Source: Panorpa germanica (lineage: Eukaryota > Arthropoda > Insecta > Mecoptera > Panorpidae). From it: a DNA stretch of 64,000 nucleotides. How positions within the stretch are numbered: position 1 is the first letter of the stretch; every line of letters begins with the position of its first letter. Both the position numbers and the translations under genes were made by a program. Below the pieces are notes generated by a model. That model made no database searches and was not told where the DNA came from. It saw only the letters and a program-made list of their open reading frames with translations. The DNA is taken from positions 24,605,034 to 24,669,033 of the forward strand of contig OY783205.1 of NCBI GenBank assembly GCA_963678705.1, given 5' to 3'. Below, piece by piece: positions 32,467 through 44,136 of the stretch.

Positions 32467-35124
32467 ATATAGAAAATATAAACCTGCCGATATATATATC
32501 ACTGGTTTAAAGTATTCTCGAGAAGTAAAAATCTTCAGCTAGCTGAACGAGCTCACTCAAATATTTGAGCAATCCGTTGAATACACTGAATAATAAAACG
32601 GCTTCACCGTCTGTCCAATGGTGAGGCGCCCTGCTCTCGCTTCCCGGAACCAGTCCCGGTGCAGTGCATTTGCAGTTTTAGCAAAACTTCTACTTAACTA
32701 AATGCATTTATTTAAACACGTTCACAACAAACATTTAAATCGGTTTAAATTTACAATAACCGCAGACCAACTTTAAAAAGCATTATTTAATTTTTCATTT
32801 TTAGTGTTAACTTTTTAAGGAACAAATTATTTACCAATTATGAAATAATTTCCTAATTCTCGTGTATTAATCTTAAATCTTTTTGATTTATTTACTCCAA
32901 TGCAAAACAAATTTGAAACTTGTTTCTTTACAAACCTCTTGATAGCGTACTGTCTCACCTTAAACATGCACTTTACATTTTATGGTATATTCTATATCCT
33001 GGCTTTGAAGAATTAAAAACTAAATAAAAAAGCAGCGTTTTGCTTGGGTAGTTATTAAAATAATCTAGTTCCGGTCTCTGATTTATACAATCTGTCTTCA
33101 TTATTTATTATTTCTTAATTTGGTGTTATAAAGCGTGTTTATTAACTTACAAAATTATAAACAAACAGACTATGTTTACGACGAAATAAATACATCTTTC
33201 TACAAAGCTTCTCATTTTGTTATTTCTAGATTATTTTGACGTTAAGGAGGTACATAACCTTTACGTAAATGATGAAAATATCGTGAAACTTAGAGAATCC
33301 ATAAAAATAGACAAAATACATGCTGTCTCAAAGTTTTAGTAACCTAGGGTTCATAGTTTTTTAAACATGATTAAAAATGCAATTCCCATACATTTTATAA
33401 CTTTTAATTCAATTTATCTATATTTTAAAACATTTTACTATAAAAAATTGATGACACGGTTTTCAGAAACCACATGTATATAAGTAGAAACTATTAATAA
33501 AAGCAAATTATCACAAGGATACCTATTTACTAATAATATATATAAATGTGAGTTACAAAAAGGCAACGTTGCAAATGCCAGATCGGGACGAATTCAAAAT
33601 AAAAGGACCATACTTACAGCGTTGCCAAATTTAATATTTATTTTTTTAATTTTACTTTGACATTAATTATAGATAATTTTTTAATTATTAAACTATTATA
33701 TGTATCACAAAATAATCTTAACAAACAAAAAGTTATGTAATTGGAATTTAACAATTCTGCTATATTTCGTATTACCGGGAGATAAACTTTATGCTTCAAT
33801 AAAAGATAAAAATTATTAACAATTTATTTCTACATGTTCTCTAAATTTTACCATCGAATTAGATTTTGTTATAACGAACTCAGAAACTGGCAAAACATAC
33901 TGCAAATTGCTTAATCCTAAAGTAATTATTACATCTAATAGCCTTACTACATAGTAATAGTTTGTGCAGCCATTTTGGATATTATAACTAAATGGATTAT
34001 ATTATAATAGACCAGACTTAAATATCTAATTACGGACAATCTAAACGACATATTCAAAGATGGTAACGGTCCAATACTTACAAGAGTTTTAGAACCAAAC
34101 GATTATAAAGTAACAAGAAATCTTACAACTAGTTTCCTTTACAAAAACTAGAAATTTGTTTTCGTTTGTTTAGATAATAACATCTCACACAGATGCATCT
34201 TATACAAACTTTGGGTTAACCGTTGTTTTATCAATTTTACGCTTTATTTATTTTTTAAGATGAATTATTTAACTTAATTATGTTACATACTTTAAATCTA
34301 AGACTGTTCATGCCGCGTTAGATTTCAACAAACAAAAAATGATAGAAAAGTTGTTAGGTTTAGTTGTAGTGCATGGATAATGTAATTGTTACTTTAAAAT
34401 ATTAAGCTGAACTAATAAATAAGTGAAGTAAAAATATTCTTATTGAAGTTTACGAATTTGATGATCCATTATTTCTTAAAGAGAGTAGAAAATAAATTTT
34501 CAAAATTGCATTAGTAAAATAGTATACTCTCTTTATTGCGAAACACTGGTGGGCTTAAAGTAGGCATTAAATTATATTACCACCTTCTCTAGCTGCGTCT
34601 TACACGGCGCGCCTAAACTCTAAAGAGCACATGTCTTCAAATACAACGCAATTTAGAATTTACGATAATCCCACATAAGCCTCACGTAAACAACACATAC
34701 TCTAATTTTATTTAAAGAATTTAAACTATTAAATTAACTTGTCTGCAACGCAACAGCAAAGCAAGCGGATGAACTTAGAAGTATTTTTATTCTAAAGTAG
34801 TAAATTCTTTCTACATTTATAAGTATCTCTCTTACTGAACTGAAGAAGTGGATTAAGTTTTAGATTCCTCTTATTATGCTTCATTGAAAAACACTTGACT
34901 TTAGTAAATGATGCAACGGCTCTTTGGAAAAAAACTAACACGATTTGTTTTGGTTGGTTTTTGGTCGTCATTAGTTCCGGTAATTATCTCCAGTTAATTA
35001 GACCCAGAAATTGTAACATTTTTATTATTTAGTTGCGGGAGAAGATGTTTTAGATGTTGTAATTGTTAACTAAAGAATTTGTATCATTATAAATCTATTG
35101 GAGGACGTAGTTTGTTTGTATTTA
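32467..35124. other. Long AT-rich stretch without a gene
   Basis: Two minor items. A tRNA-like or GC-rich patch is near 32600-32680 (GGTGAGGCGCCCTGCTCTCG). A 65-bp segment at about 33559-33625 is bounded by GGCAACGTTGC and GCGTTGCC. No exon was identified. Confidence 0.4.
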
Positions 35125-35570
35125 AGAATAAGGAGCAAAGTTGGCTGCTGTAGAAGGAACTCCAGTCTGTGATATATTACACTTAGACTTAATAGAGTGG
35201 TATAAAAAGGGTATGAGCAAATTCAAAACCAGTGCTGGACGCAAATGAGTAACAACAAATTGAGATTAATTAAGGAAAATACAAACAAGTGGAAAACTTC
35301 TTATCAGAGCAACAGACAATTTGAAAAACTTATCTTCAGACTAAGAACAGAACATACGACATTGACGCATCAACCTTTAATCAGTAAAACAACAGCTCTG
35401 CAGTGCAGCAAATAACAGTCCATCATCTACTAGTAACCTGCCCACAATATCAAACGCAAAAAACAAAACACAGTGGTGAACTAAGGGACATACTTCCAAA
35501 CAATACAGAAGAAAATCAAAAAGTGCTGAAATTCCTTAATGATATAAATATAATAAACCAAATTTAATTA
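35125..35570 (+). pseudogene. I/Jockey-like non-LTR retrotransposon, 3' coding end
   Basis: Split over three frames, the translation shows the post-RNase-H end of an insect LINE: KLAAVEGTPVCDILHLDLIE, then NKLRLIKENTNKWKTSYQSN, FRLRTEHTTLTHQPLISKTT, and TVHHLLVTCPQYQTQKTKHS. The C-terminus ends VLKFLNDINIINQI-stop at 35565-35567. The known pattern is RLRxGHTxLTHxxLL, C-rich, LxECPxY, and a final helix with NFLKxTxLxxxI. Frame changes and a lost Cys pair show it is dead. It belongs to a family different from LINE Q and LINE R. Confidence 0.82.
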
Positions 35571-35744
35571 AAATAAATTAACTTCAGGCGAATATGACCT
35601 TATTGTTTATTTCGCCGCAAATTCTAACAAAAAAAAAGGAAAAACGGAAACGTTCTAATGATGTGGAAACTTCAAAGTTTATTTATTCAAAATATAATAT
35701 TCAGAAGCCAGAAGAAACACTTTATGAAGGACCATTCAAGGATC

Positions 35745-35810
35745 GCTAATCCGGATTAAAAATAACCCTTGTCCTAAGCAATTATCATTAACCAAATAAA
35801 TCCAATAATT
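35745..35810 (+). repeat. Repeat I, copy 2
   Basis: CTAATCCGGATTAAAAATAA then CCCTTGTCCTAAGCAATT; see 23761-23823. Confidence 0.5.
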
Positions 35811-36870
35811 ATGTCTAGGCATGGTACATCTTAGTCTGACCTACTTTAAATACTACCTGAAAATATTACCTATTAAATAATAAATACAAAAGTGTCGATA
35901 GTTAAGACACTGACTCTCTCAACAAAGAATTATATTTCTTTATTATGTTGCACCACGCTGTGCGGCATTATCGTTGGCTGACCGTCTCACATGGCAGTTG
36001 TAGATGACCACGTGACCCAGACGGAGTTTGCAGAGAAACATTTAATGAAGACATCAGGAATCAGCGTCCGCGTTTTAGCAATCGTGCTACAACCAAGCGC
36101 ATTAGATGCGGTAGTACTCCATGCGGTAGGTTGCTTAGCAGACAAGCTGGTCTTCAAGTTGTCTTGGTGTTGGAATTGATCATATATATGTATACATAAA
36201 GATGCTGGACATTGTGGAAAATAATCGCGATGTTTGTTGTATGTATTAGTAGAAACTTCTTATGTCTAAATGAGAAGACAGAACGATTAATGTGGTCTAC
36301 TTCGTTTAGTCTCAAAACCTTGCGTATAGATTTATTCTTTCAAGTTTTGGACGGCTTTATTACTTAAGTATAGTCCAATAAAATCGTTGTTAACATTAAG
36401 GCAAAGATAATAGGTCTATCACTTTATTAATTTTCAAAAAGACAATATTATTTTTAGAAAAGGAATTCGTCAACATTAGAGGACTCTTTCACACTGCAAT
36501 CTGTGTTCTTCCGACTTGCGCCTTTTTTAGTAGGTTGTAGTTGCTTTAGCACACTTTAACGTGAGAGGAAAGTTTCTATTTTGATGTTTATTAATACACC
36601 ACTGTATGTATTTGATACGTCCGTATTCATAATGTGATTTATACATTTTGTCATTAAGTGGCGCACTAATTTGTTTCTTCTTCACTATTTCCATCGTTCT
36701 TCATAGACCGTCTTAATGATTTCCTTAGTTGCTTCTTTTTGCACATCTCCTTTCTTACTCCTTTTCATTTTTCCCCCATTTATCTTTCGTCGTCCTCTGC
36801 TTCACCATCCTTACTTGATTTAGATTTTCTTTTCCTAGCTGTAACCTAACTTTCTGCTGCTTTTGTCAAT
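35811..36870. other. Mixed DNA; GC-richer open stretch at about 35985-36180
   Basis: The stretch at 35985-36180 is open in two plus frames: one begins MAVVDDHVTQTEFAEKHLMK, another reads DPDGVCRETFNEDIRNQRPR. The minus strand is also open. No splice sites or family match could be seen; it may be transposon-derived. Confidence 0.25.
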
Positions 36871-36884
36871 TACTTGTATAAATA

Positions 36885-37324
36885 GACAAGAGGTGGATGA
36901 CGGAGATAGAGACAATAATAAAATAGTAAAGGAAGAGAGTCTAGAAGAAATAGTAAAGATAGAGCGTTTATGCCTGTAATAGACATAAGTGGAGAAGTGA
37001 AAACGAAGAGAGAAGGCAGGAAGGATAGTGAAAAGATAATAGAGGGTTTGTCGAGAGAAGACAAGGAAGGCAAGAGGTGATAGATGAAGATACAGGCAAT
37101 AAGGAAGGAGAAGCAGGAAACGGTGTGAGTAAAGGAGGAGTAGGGAACATAAAGAGATAGGATCAAGAAAAGAAGAAACAGAAAGTACTATTCGAAGTAG
37201 TAATAGTCTAGAATAGTTTAAGTTTAGTTTTCAACTTTGAATTTATATGAAATGCATTAAGAAATATAATAATGTAGATTGTAAAGCCGAAAGGCACACA
37301 ATTAATATAATAAAATAATAATAA
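36885..37324 (+). mobile_element. LINE R 3' UTR insertion with a 14-bp target duplication
   Basis: A purine-rich LINE R 3' region ending GTAAAGCCGAAAGGCACACA and a TAATAATAAAATAATAATAA-like tail. TACTTGTATAAATA at 36871-36884 is repeated exactly at 37325-37338. It is very similar to 57380-57805 (shared landmark ATAGAGCGTTTATGCCTGTA). The minus-strand open frames across it, up to about 98 codons, are antisense artefacts of the purine-rich sequence. Confidence 0.87.
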
Positions 37325-37338
37325 TACTTGTATAAATA

Positions 37339-37854
37339 ATCTTGAATAACAATTATTGGGTACTTTTAAATTTTACATGATCATATTTTTACTATAGTTG
37401 ATTTAAAGAGTAGTCTGGCAAGCTATCAAACACAAAAACAAATCAACAAATTTATATACCAAAACAGATTGACATAAAATATGAAAATATCTTCAGAAGG
37501 TTCATATTTCACAAATATAAAGATTTCTTTATTTTTGCTTATGCCAAATGGTGCTTGTCTTCTAAGCCAGCACTCTTAATGCTTGTGCTTTTCTTGTCCT
37601 ATGAAAACTCAGCGGAAACAACTGATTTTGGCAAAGATTCATATACACTTCCAAGAAATATTTGTAGTAAATGTAAAAGCCAACATGTATTTAAATAATA
37701 AACCTAATAATTGTTTCTGGCTTAAGACGGTTATACACATTGAATTCTGGAACAATTTACAAACAACTAAGTACAAAGTAAACGAATATATAACGATATA
37801 CGTCGATACAGAAGGGTTTAAAGTCACACATATAAAAAAAAAAGCTGCGAAATA
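37339..37854. other. No feature recognised
   Basis: The plus frame at 37583-37924 runs into the LINE Q tail and has no splice context. Confidence 0.35.
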
Positions 37855-37905
37855 TTTTTTAAATTTATTTGCCTTGGCTTTTATTCGTCTTAGCTACAAT
37901 ATGCA
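37855..37905 (-). mobile_element. LINE Q 3' tail fragment
   Basis: TTTATTTGCCTTGGCTTTTA then TTCGTCTTAGCTACAATATG is a diverged copy of the LINE Q 3' end seen on the minus strand at 14640 and 21345. Confidence 0.5.
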
Positions 37906-38589
37906 AAGCCTTAGCCTTTTTTAATCTCAATTTTGACCCTATAAAAGTGCTGACTTCCCCAGAAAAGCATCCCTAGATAGCTCCTTAATTTTTTATACAA
38001 CTATTATTATATTATCTTAACTACAAAATTAATTAAGAATATAACTTTATTCCCACCCTGTATACGAGCTAGCGTGCCTTTAATTAATCGCGCACATAAT
38101 GTTTCTATCGTCTTCAAAGTCAAGACCATGTGTTCCACGTTGCAGCAGCATAGTAGAAGGGTTGGTGGGGTCGATAGGGGGCTGCTGACAGAGTCAGATA
38201 ATGTACTAGTGTGAAGAGTACAGATTAGAAAGAGAAAGATATAGCTAGAGCGAGACTAATTATGTCTGCAAGTTAGTCACGCCTTAATCCACTTGTTTTT
38301 TTATTATTTGGTATATACATCACTGTTGGTTTCTGAGATACGGTTAACGTGGAGTAGAATTGTGTATTGAAATACGACTGTACACTGTTAATTCATTGGT
38401 GAAATATCTGTAGGAAACTTTGGTAATAAAAATAACAGTGTATTTCTTAGATAAAGTGTTTCTAAAAAGTGTGTTTAACAAGTAACGGAAATTTGTAATT
38501 TATACATGCCCGTGCTAATTCTTTCATAACATTACTATGCCAAATATGAACAAAATCGGTCAACCCGTTTACTTACAGCAGCTAATTGA
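37906..38589. other. No gene; GC-richer patch at about 38130-38200
   Basis: The patch (GTTGGTGGGGTCGATAGGGG) is closed in most frames and not flanked by splice sites. Confidence 0.35.
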
Positions 38590-39176
38590 ATCCACTGAAA
38601 ATTTAAAGTCGATTGGGGTAAAACTGTCGGAGATATAGAGTTTTAAGTCTTCACCTCTCTGGTCTGGTTTCGTCTTTCTGTGAATCTCTTTGCTCAAAAT
38701 CTGCTGCACCGATCCTTTTGAAATTTTGTACACTCTTTCTTTACATAAATGCCGAGGTAACGCTGTCGAGTTTCTTTTCTTTTTTTAATTTTAACGTATT
38801 TTAAAATAACAAAGCTTCTGATTTTTTTCATGAAAAATCGGTAGTTTGACTTCTAAGTTCTGTGAAAAATTAAATAATCAATAAAAGAAAAAAAAACTCG
38901 ATAGCAGAAACTTATTAACTAATATAATCATTTTGGTTTTTTGAATTCAGATAATCCAGTGATGAGTAATGAGAGAAACCACAATGTCACTTTTTTTTGT
39001 GAAGTCTGCAGAGATTCGCTGTCAGTGCCTCATTTCTTGACCTTTATTTATGAAAATTTCATAAAGTATTCTTTAAATGTTATTTTATCATGTAGTAATT
39101 ATAGAAATAATTATATATTAACTGTGTCGTCAAAAAACATTATCGAAAATATGCTTTTTTAGAATTGATTTTGACC
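38590..39176 (+). repeat. Repeat J, copy 1
   Basis: About 585 bp matching 47346-47905 in the opposite orientation. Landmarks are ACTGTCGGAGATATAGAGTT, CGATCCTTTTGAAATTTTGT, AATCCAGTGATGAGTAATGA and GTCGTCAAAAAACATTATCG. An inner pair, GGTAACGCTGTCGAG at 38757 and CTCGATAGC at about 38897, makes a hairpin-like core. It ends about 53 bases before the exon at 39230, so it sits in the 3' end of that intron. Confidence 0.7.
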
Positions 39177-39229
39177 TTATTTATCATTCGGTGAGATGAT
39201 TTGTTTGATGTGATATATATAATTTTCAG

Positions 39230-39310
39230 GACAAATACATGAAGAGAGACTTGGATCCGATAAACTACTGGATCATCTCGAAATCTTCAACTTATTGCTG
39301 AGTTCAGATC
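39230..39310 (+). CDS. Internal coding exon, unknown protein (plus strand)
   Basis: The acceptor ATATAATTTTCAG precedes 39230 and a consensus donor GATC|GTAAGTG follows 39310. The 81-nt exon is open in two frames. The frame entering with two bases of a split codon gives QIHEERLGSDKLLDHLEIFN then LLLSSD; it leaves with one base, so the exon is symmetric in phase 1. Its third positions are about 35% GC, like the other exons. The alternative frame (DKYMKRDLDPINYWIISKSS, then TYC and a stop at 39299-39301) would join the exon at 297-367 in phase and end the protein. Its third positions are about 60% GC, which argues against it. I do not recognise either peptide. Confidence 0.5.
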
Positions 39311-40185
39311 GTAAGTGTATTTTTAGTAATTGGTGATTGAATTTATTCATAATTTTTCAAGTTTTTGAATCATACTACTAATCGTAGTTTCAAAGAATTT
39401 AAAAATTAAAATAAACGTTATTAAGATAAATAATAATTGGGAGCATAACCTGTTTCAAAAACCCATTAAAGAATTAATGAAATCACAAAGTAATTCATTA
39501 CAATAATATAAATCATTTAGTTTTGTTTTTATTTTTGTTGTCAAAAGTAAAATATATAGTATTATTGATTATCCATCTGTCAATCAAAAATTTATTATTA
39601 GTAAAATCTTAAACATATGACAATATTTATTTCCTTTTCTAATATCATAAAATAACATTAGATGAAGTAGGATAGAGATATATAGAAATATAAATTAATC
39701 TTCATTACAGTTATGTTATATATAGTTTTCAAGTCAGAGATCAGTAACATACTGCTGCCGAGTTATTTGCGGCGTGCTTTGATTTTTTGGGGATTCCGTA
39801 ACATTGACATTAAATAATAATTATGTGTTAAGCTTTCTAAATGTATACTAATTAACTAATAATTAATTTTATACAATAGTCGATAAACATTAGTTTAAAT
39901 TATTACAAGAGTTTTACTGATGTTTAATTATTTTTTGTTTATTTTTTATCTTGTTTATTGGAGTTTAATAAATTGATATAGATGGTATAGTGAATTCGGG
40001 TTCGATTCATAAGTCCAGCGATATATTTTCTGTCAACGGAAATGCCATGTTGAACACACCAGATTGATCAAGCAAACTATAGAATTTTTTTGTCTATAAC
40101 TATAGAATTATTGTCATTCGTTTATGTTACCAATACTCATTTTCTCCTCATATTATAAATAGTTTGTAATATACAGTGTGGTGAA
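39311..40185. other. AT-rich intron-like DNA
   Basis: No exon or shared repeat was seen. GGGTTCGATTCATAAGTCC near 40008 resembles a B-box but lacks a partner A-box. Confidence 0.4.
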
Positions 40186-40530
40186 TATTAATCAATCAAT
40201 CATCTCGGCGCTGAAGCCCTTGTAGAGTCCTGGCATCCTTTAAGATTTTTTTCATTCCTTTCTGTTGGTCACCTTAATCTTCTAGTTCTTCACACCTAAC
40301 TTATTTAGGTATTCCTTTACCTCACACATTGTCATCCTTGCGCTCTTGCACCACCTGATTTTCTTCCATTAGTTTCTATGCGGTTCCATTCCCGACCATT
40401 ATTTCCACATGTCCTAACCATTGTAGTCCTAATTTCCTCCTTATTTCCATCACTACATCGCTTCTTCGATATCTACTATACATTTATATATTTGTTCCTA
40501 ATCTTTCCATTGTTCGTTTTTACATACTGC
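40186..40530 (-). pseudogene. Non-LTR retrotransposon 3' end (WLGHV...LGxRxW..A.D type)
   Basis: Minus-strand translation, allowing frame breaks, gives RYRRSDVVMEIRRKLGLQWL, WLGHVEIMVGN, a degraded GRPR-like region, then RCEELED, DQQKGMKKILKDARTLQGLQ and RRDD-stop. The order WLGHV, RP.xRW, LGxxNW, DRxxWxKIxxxAxTxxGL is a well-known C-terminus of insect LINE polyproteins. Several stops make it dead. The tail GATTGATTGATT is a simple repeat at the 3' end. Confidence 0.7.
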
Positions 40531-40642
40531 TCCATGAATTGTTGTACATATGTTTAGCATTAATTAAGTTATAACTTACTTTTAACATTTCATTTTCATC
40601 AATTATTATTTATATCTTTTGCAACAGCAATTGTTAACCTTA

Positions 40643-41027
40643 GAGCATATATATATGATGAGTGAATAGCCTATGTTTCCTATAGGTTAAAAATGTGTCC
40701 AAAATGTGTGCGAGAGAGAAAGGTGCGTCGAATGCGCATGCGTACAGATAACGGTCCACTTAGTTGATATTTGGAGTGGATAGAACTCACGCTTTAAGTT
40801 ATATTTATATATAGTTTATTTATATTTATACATATCTACATTATTCTACATCAATATAATGTCATATTTAACAACTGTCACGTATTATATCTAGACTGCT
40901 CTGACTTGACAACTGTCACTTTCGACGTATGCGCATTGAGAACAAATAGGAACATATACCTTTCTCTCTCGCACACATTTTGGACACACTTTTAGGTACA
41001 GCATTCTCTCTCCATATATATATGCTC
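40643..41027. mobile_element. MITE K, 385 bp with long TIRs and TA flanks
   Basis: The outer ends GAGCATATATATATG are inverted matches. After a less conserved gap, 30 bases starting GTGTCCAAAATGTGTGCGAG at 40695 are exactly repeated in inverse orientation, ending at about 40988. TA lies at 40641-40642 and 41028-41029, which fits Tc1/mariner-type insertion. It contains GCGCATGCG-type motifs but no open frame. Confidence 0.8.
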
Positions 41028-41054
41028 TAACCCAGTTTGGAGCATTTTGGAGCA

Positions 41055-41160
41055 TTTGGAGTCACTTTGACATCATATTGAAGATGCGTATAATTTTTTT
41101 GTCATTAAACAGTTCATTTATAGTTCAGTTTCTCACAATCGTTCATATGAAATGTCTGTT
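41055..41160 (+). repeat. Repeat M, partial copy
   Basis: GGAGTCACTTTGACATCATA then TTGAAGATGCGTATAATTTTTT matches the start of 16585-16785. It diverges after about 60 bases. Confidence 0.5.
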
Positions 41161-43356
41161 TTATCGGCTACAGATGACGGAACCACTCCACCTGTCGGAA
41201 TACAAATGAAGATAAAGTTGATGCGAACTATAATTGAAGTGAAATAGTGATAGAAACGTCACTAAATAGGGCACTTCACTAAATGTTTACTGGGAAGTTG
41301 TTAACACTAACTGTATTTGAATCTCTAGCAACACCAAAGCTCATTGCCAGTAACTAATACTTTAACCTGATTTAATTTTCATACGGCGCGCTATATTCAT
41401 TTAAACAAATAAATAAATACTAGTACATCAGTCTCTGTAACAGAACCACGTGCTTTAATTTATCATTTCCTAAACACACTTTCCTTTAAGAAAATGTTTC
41501 CCATCTCTGTTTTAAATATTTTCGCCCTTTTTCATCAACGCCAATGCTGCCTGTGCGTAAATGTATAATCCAAATGAACTCAAGTTGATCTTAGTTGATC
41601 AATCTTAATCTAAAATAATAAAGTTTAATATGAATGGATTGATCAAATGGTAAGCTAGGTTCCATCTAACTCTAACTAATTGATAACGGTTCAGATTCAG
41701 ATTGTCGTTCATCGCATTGCCGTATTGCCGCGTTACTTCATCACAAGACAAGTAAAGTAAGTAGGAAATAGATGCTTTTGGATTAAATATGTCACACAGA
41801 TAATTAAATGAAACGTGACGTGAGATCAAGAAGAATTACTCGCAGCACAGGCACGATTATTATGGAGAAAGGGCTCCCGTGGAGGTGCGACCTGATTTTA
41901 TGGACATTGCCATCGGCTAGCGGCTTCTCTATTGAATTAAAATTGTGATAAATGGAGTGTGGCTTTAGAGAACCATTTATTTATGTAAGAGAAGTGATGG
42001 ATACATCTAAACGTCAAAGAGAAGATGTAAATTGCATGTATAAAAACGTAATATTGTTATTTCTCAAGAGCTTCATGTATAAGGAGGCTTATATTCATGT
42101 AATATTTTACCCAAGCTAAATCTAGTAATTTTATTAGGCTACTTAAGATTTTATAATCCTTATAGTCCAAGACCGCAGGGCCGCCAGACATCACTTATTT
42201 TCTGGTGAACAAAATGTGTAACATTGTGTAGTGTTAGTATGTACAATGATCGTATGCCTACTTGCTAGCTTGACCAGGCGTCTCGGTTTATGTCTTACTC
42301 ACTCTCACGCGCACGGATAATGCCCTCTTGCTTCTACTCATAGCGAAATTAAAATTAACTAATGAAGATTCCAATGAATCGTCGCATAGAGTCAATCCCA
42401 GTAAAGCAAGAAATTGTGAAGAAAATTGAAAGACTTTGTACAATTTCATCCAAAGTAGAGTTTGGAGAAGAATAATGAATAAAATTTCCTGTAAAAACCC
42501 CAAATAAAAAAACTATATTTCTACTAAAACACCCCTTAAGTTTAAACCCCATAAAAAGCAACACATTTCATTTTAAACGAATGATATAAGTTACTGACCA
42601 AAAGGGGTAGACCTTAATAGTAATTTTATGCATTGTTACACAAATGTTCACAAAGAAAGAACTATTTCCTTTTACAGACTCTAATACACTAACACAATTT
42701 TCCAAAATATAAAGTCAATAACATTAAAAAAAGAAAAACCGCATAATATATTATATTACTTTATATATTTTATTTTTTTTTAGTATTCAATTTTATTTTA
42801 TTTATACCGTCATCTATTTAACAACCCCTGTGTGTGCTTGCGGGGGATGTTTTTAGCTTTGGTCACATAGTGTGAACCTTATGCAGTCAGATCCGTAGAC
42901 AGGAGAGGGTTGAATATGGGTGGGCTATGTTCGTGTGAATAAAGGCTGTGGGGTGGATTTAGGGATGAGAACAGGGTTGTAGATGTCGTGGTGTTCACGC
43001 GGGGTGGTTTTTTTTACTGTTATTTATATTTTCTATTATAGTACGTGTACTAAGTAAGCATTATACGTTATGTACTCGAGTTTAATATATAAATAATTTC
43101 ACGTTATTAAATTAACTGAACACTTTTTTAGAATTTAGCGCGATATAAAAACTGAACTGATACTGCTAGCAGATGCCAAGGCGTTATGACGTCACCATCC
43201 ATTCAAATAAATGAAGATTGTCTCATGGAGGTGGTTCCCATTTATATTAAGAATATACATCACCGTGAATTTCCCCCTCTTACCGAATTACATTAAATAA
43301 TTAAAGAGAATATCTCATTGACAATCAAATCAGAATCAAAACTACTCAAAGAAGTG
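41161..43356. other. Mostly AT-rich; GC island at about 41815-41945 and G-rich patch at about 42838-43010
   Basis: The island at 41815-41945 is close to 50% GC and open in more than one frame. One frame reads IKKNYSQHRHDYYGERAPVE then VRPDFMDIAIG-stop and looks protein-like, but no donor or convincing acceptor bounds it. The G-rich patch (TGCGGGGGATG, TGTGGGGTGGATTTAGGG) has no clear frame. Neither is a supported gene. Confidence 0.3.
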
Positions 43357-43359
43357 TTA

Positions 43360-44039
43360 GGCCTGTCTCAGTATGGCACCGTATTTAAGCGAATTTATGC
43401 CGGACGTATACGGGCTACTACGCTTTACCTATCCGAACCATGTAAATGTAATGAGATCGCTCTGGAGCTCTCAGACTGCACGATACAAAGCAGTCCGAAT
43501 ACGGGCGGCACTACCTCGCACATTAGAAGCGTATAAAGGCGAATTTTATTCAAGCGTTACCACTACTACAACGATATCCTATCCGAACCTTTGTAAATGC
43601 AAACAGCCGCCTCAGACTGGAGGGGATACCTAAGATCGCTTGTTATTACGCTGCAATACGGTTCAAATGAGGTCTATAGACGACATCGCTTATGACGAGT
43701 ATGTTCTGCATGCAGTTTATGTTTGTATTTCAGTGAATCATGGACACCGATACCGATACCGATACGATAGAACTAAATTTAAATTCATGACAACCAGAAC
43801 TCAGATATATAATAATTGCTAAAGTCCCTTTAATACCAGTAGTGTATCGATAAAAATTAAAGTTAAAGTTTGCTCTCATGATAAATTATGTAAGTGCTAA
43901 AGAACTCCAATACACCCCCTAATACACGACTACAGACATCTGTGACACACATAGGCGGTTTGCTTTGTAGCTCATCCAATCCGCCGATTTACGTCCGAAT
44001 ACGCCGTCGCTTAAATACGGTCCCATACTGAGACAGGCC
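43360..44039. mobile_element. MITE G, PIF/Harbinger-type, 680 bp with TTA target duplication
   Basis: The ends GGCCTGTCTCAGTATGGCAC and, inverted, GGCCTGTCTCAGTATGGGAC match over about 33 bases (through GTATTTAAGCGA) with one mismatch. TTA precedes (43357-43359) and follows (44040-44042), the 3-bp duplication typical of PIF/Harbinger. Sub-terminal CGGACGTA blocks are shared by both arms. An inner direct repeat (TATCCGAACC...TGTAAATG) occurs at about 43429 and 43579. No transposase is present. Repeat B lies inside. A related end is at 61444-61520. Confidence 0.85.
43841..43917 (+). repeat. Repeat B, uninterrupted copy inside MITE G
   Basis: AGTGTATCGATAAAAATTAA through AACTCCAATACACC. It is the unoccupied counterpart of the copy at 18503-19188 and shows what the MITE A target looked like: GATAAATTATGT. 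Confidence 0.7.
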
Positions 44040-44136
44040 TTATGCAGATAGACGGCTGTGTAGATCTTGCTTGTATGTGTTATATAAATAATAAAAACTG
44101 CTTGTAAGCATAGTTAAAATTTCCAGTGTAGTTCGA

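Noticed and set aside
43318-43633. Two overlapping plus-strand frames of 72 and 86 codons
   Set aside because: They cover the left arm of MITE G, and their start regions lie in the inverted repeat.
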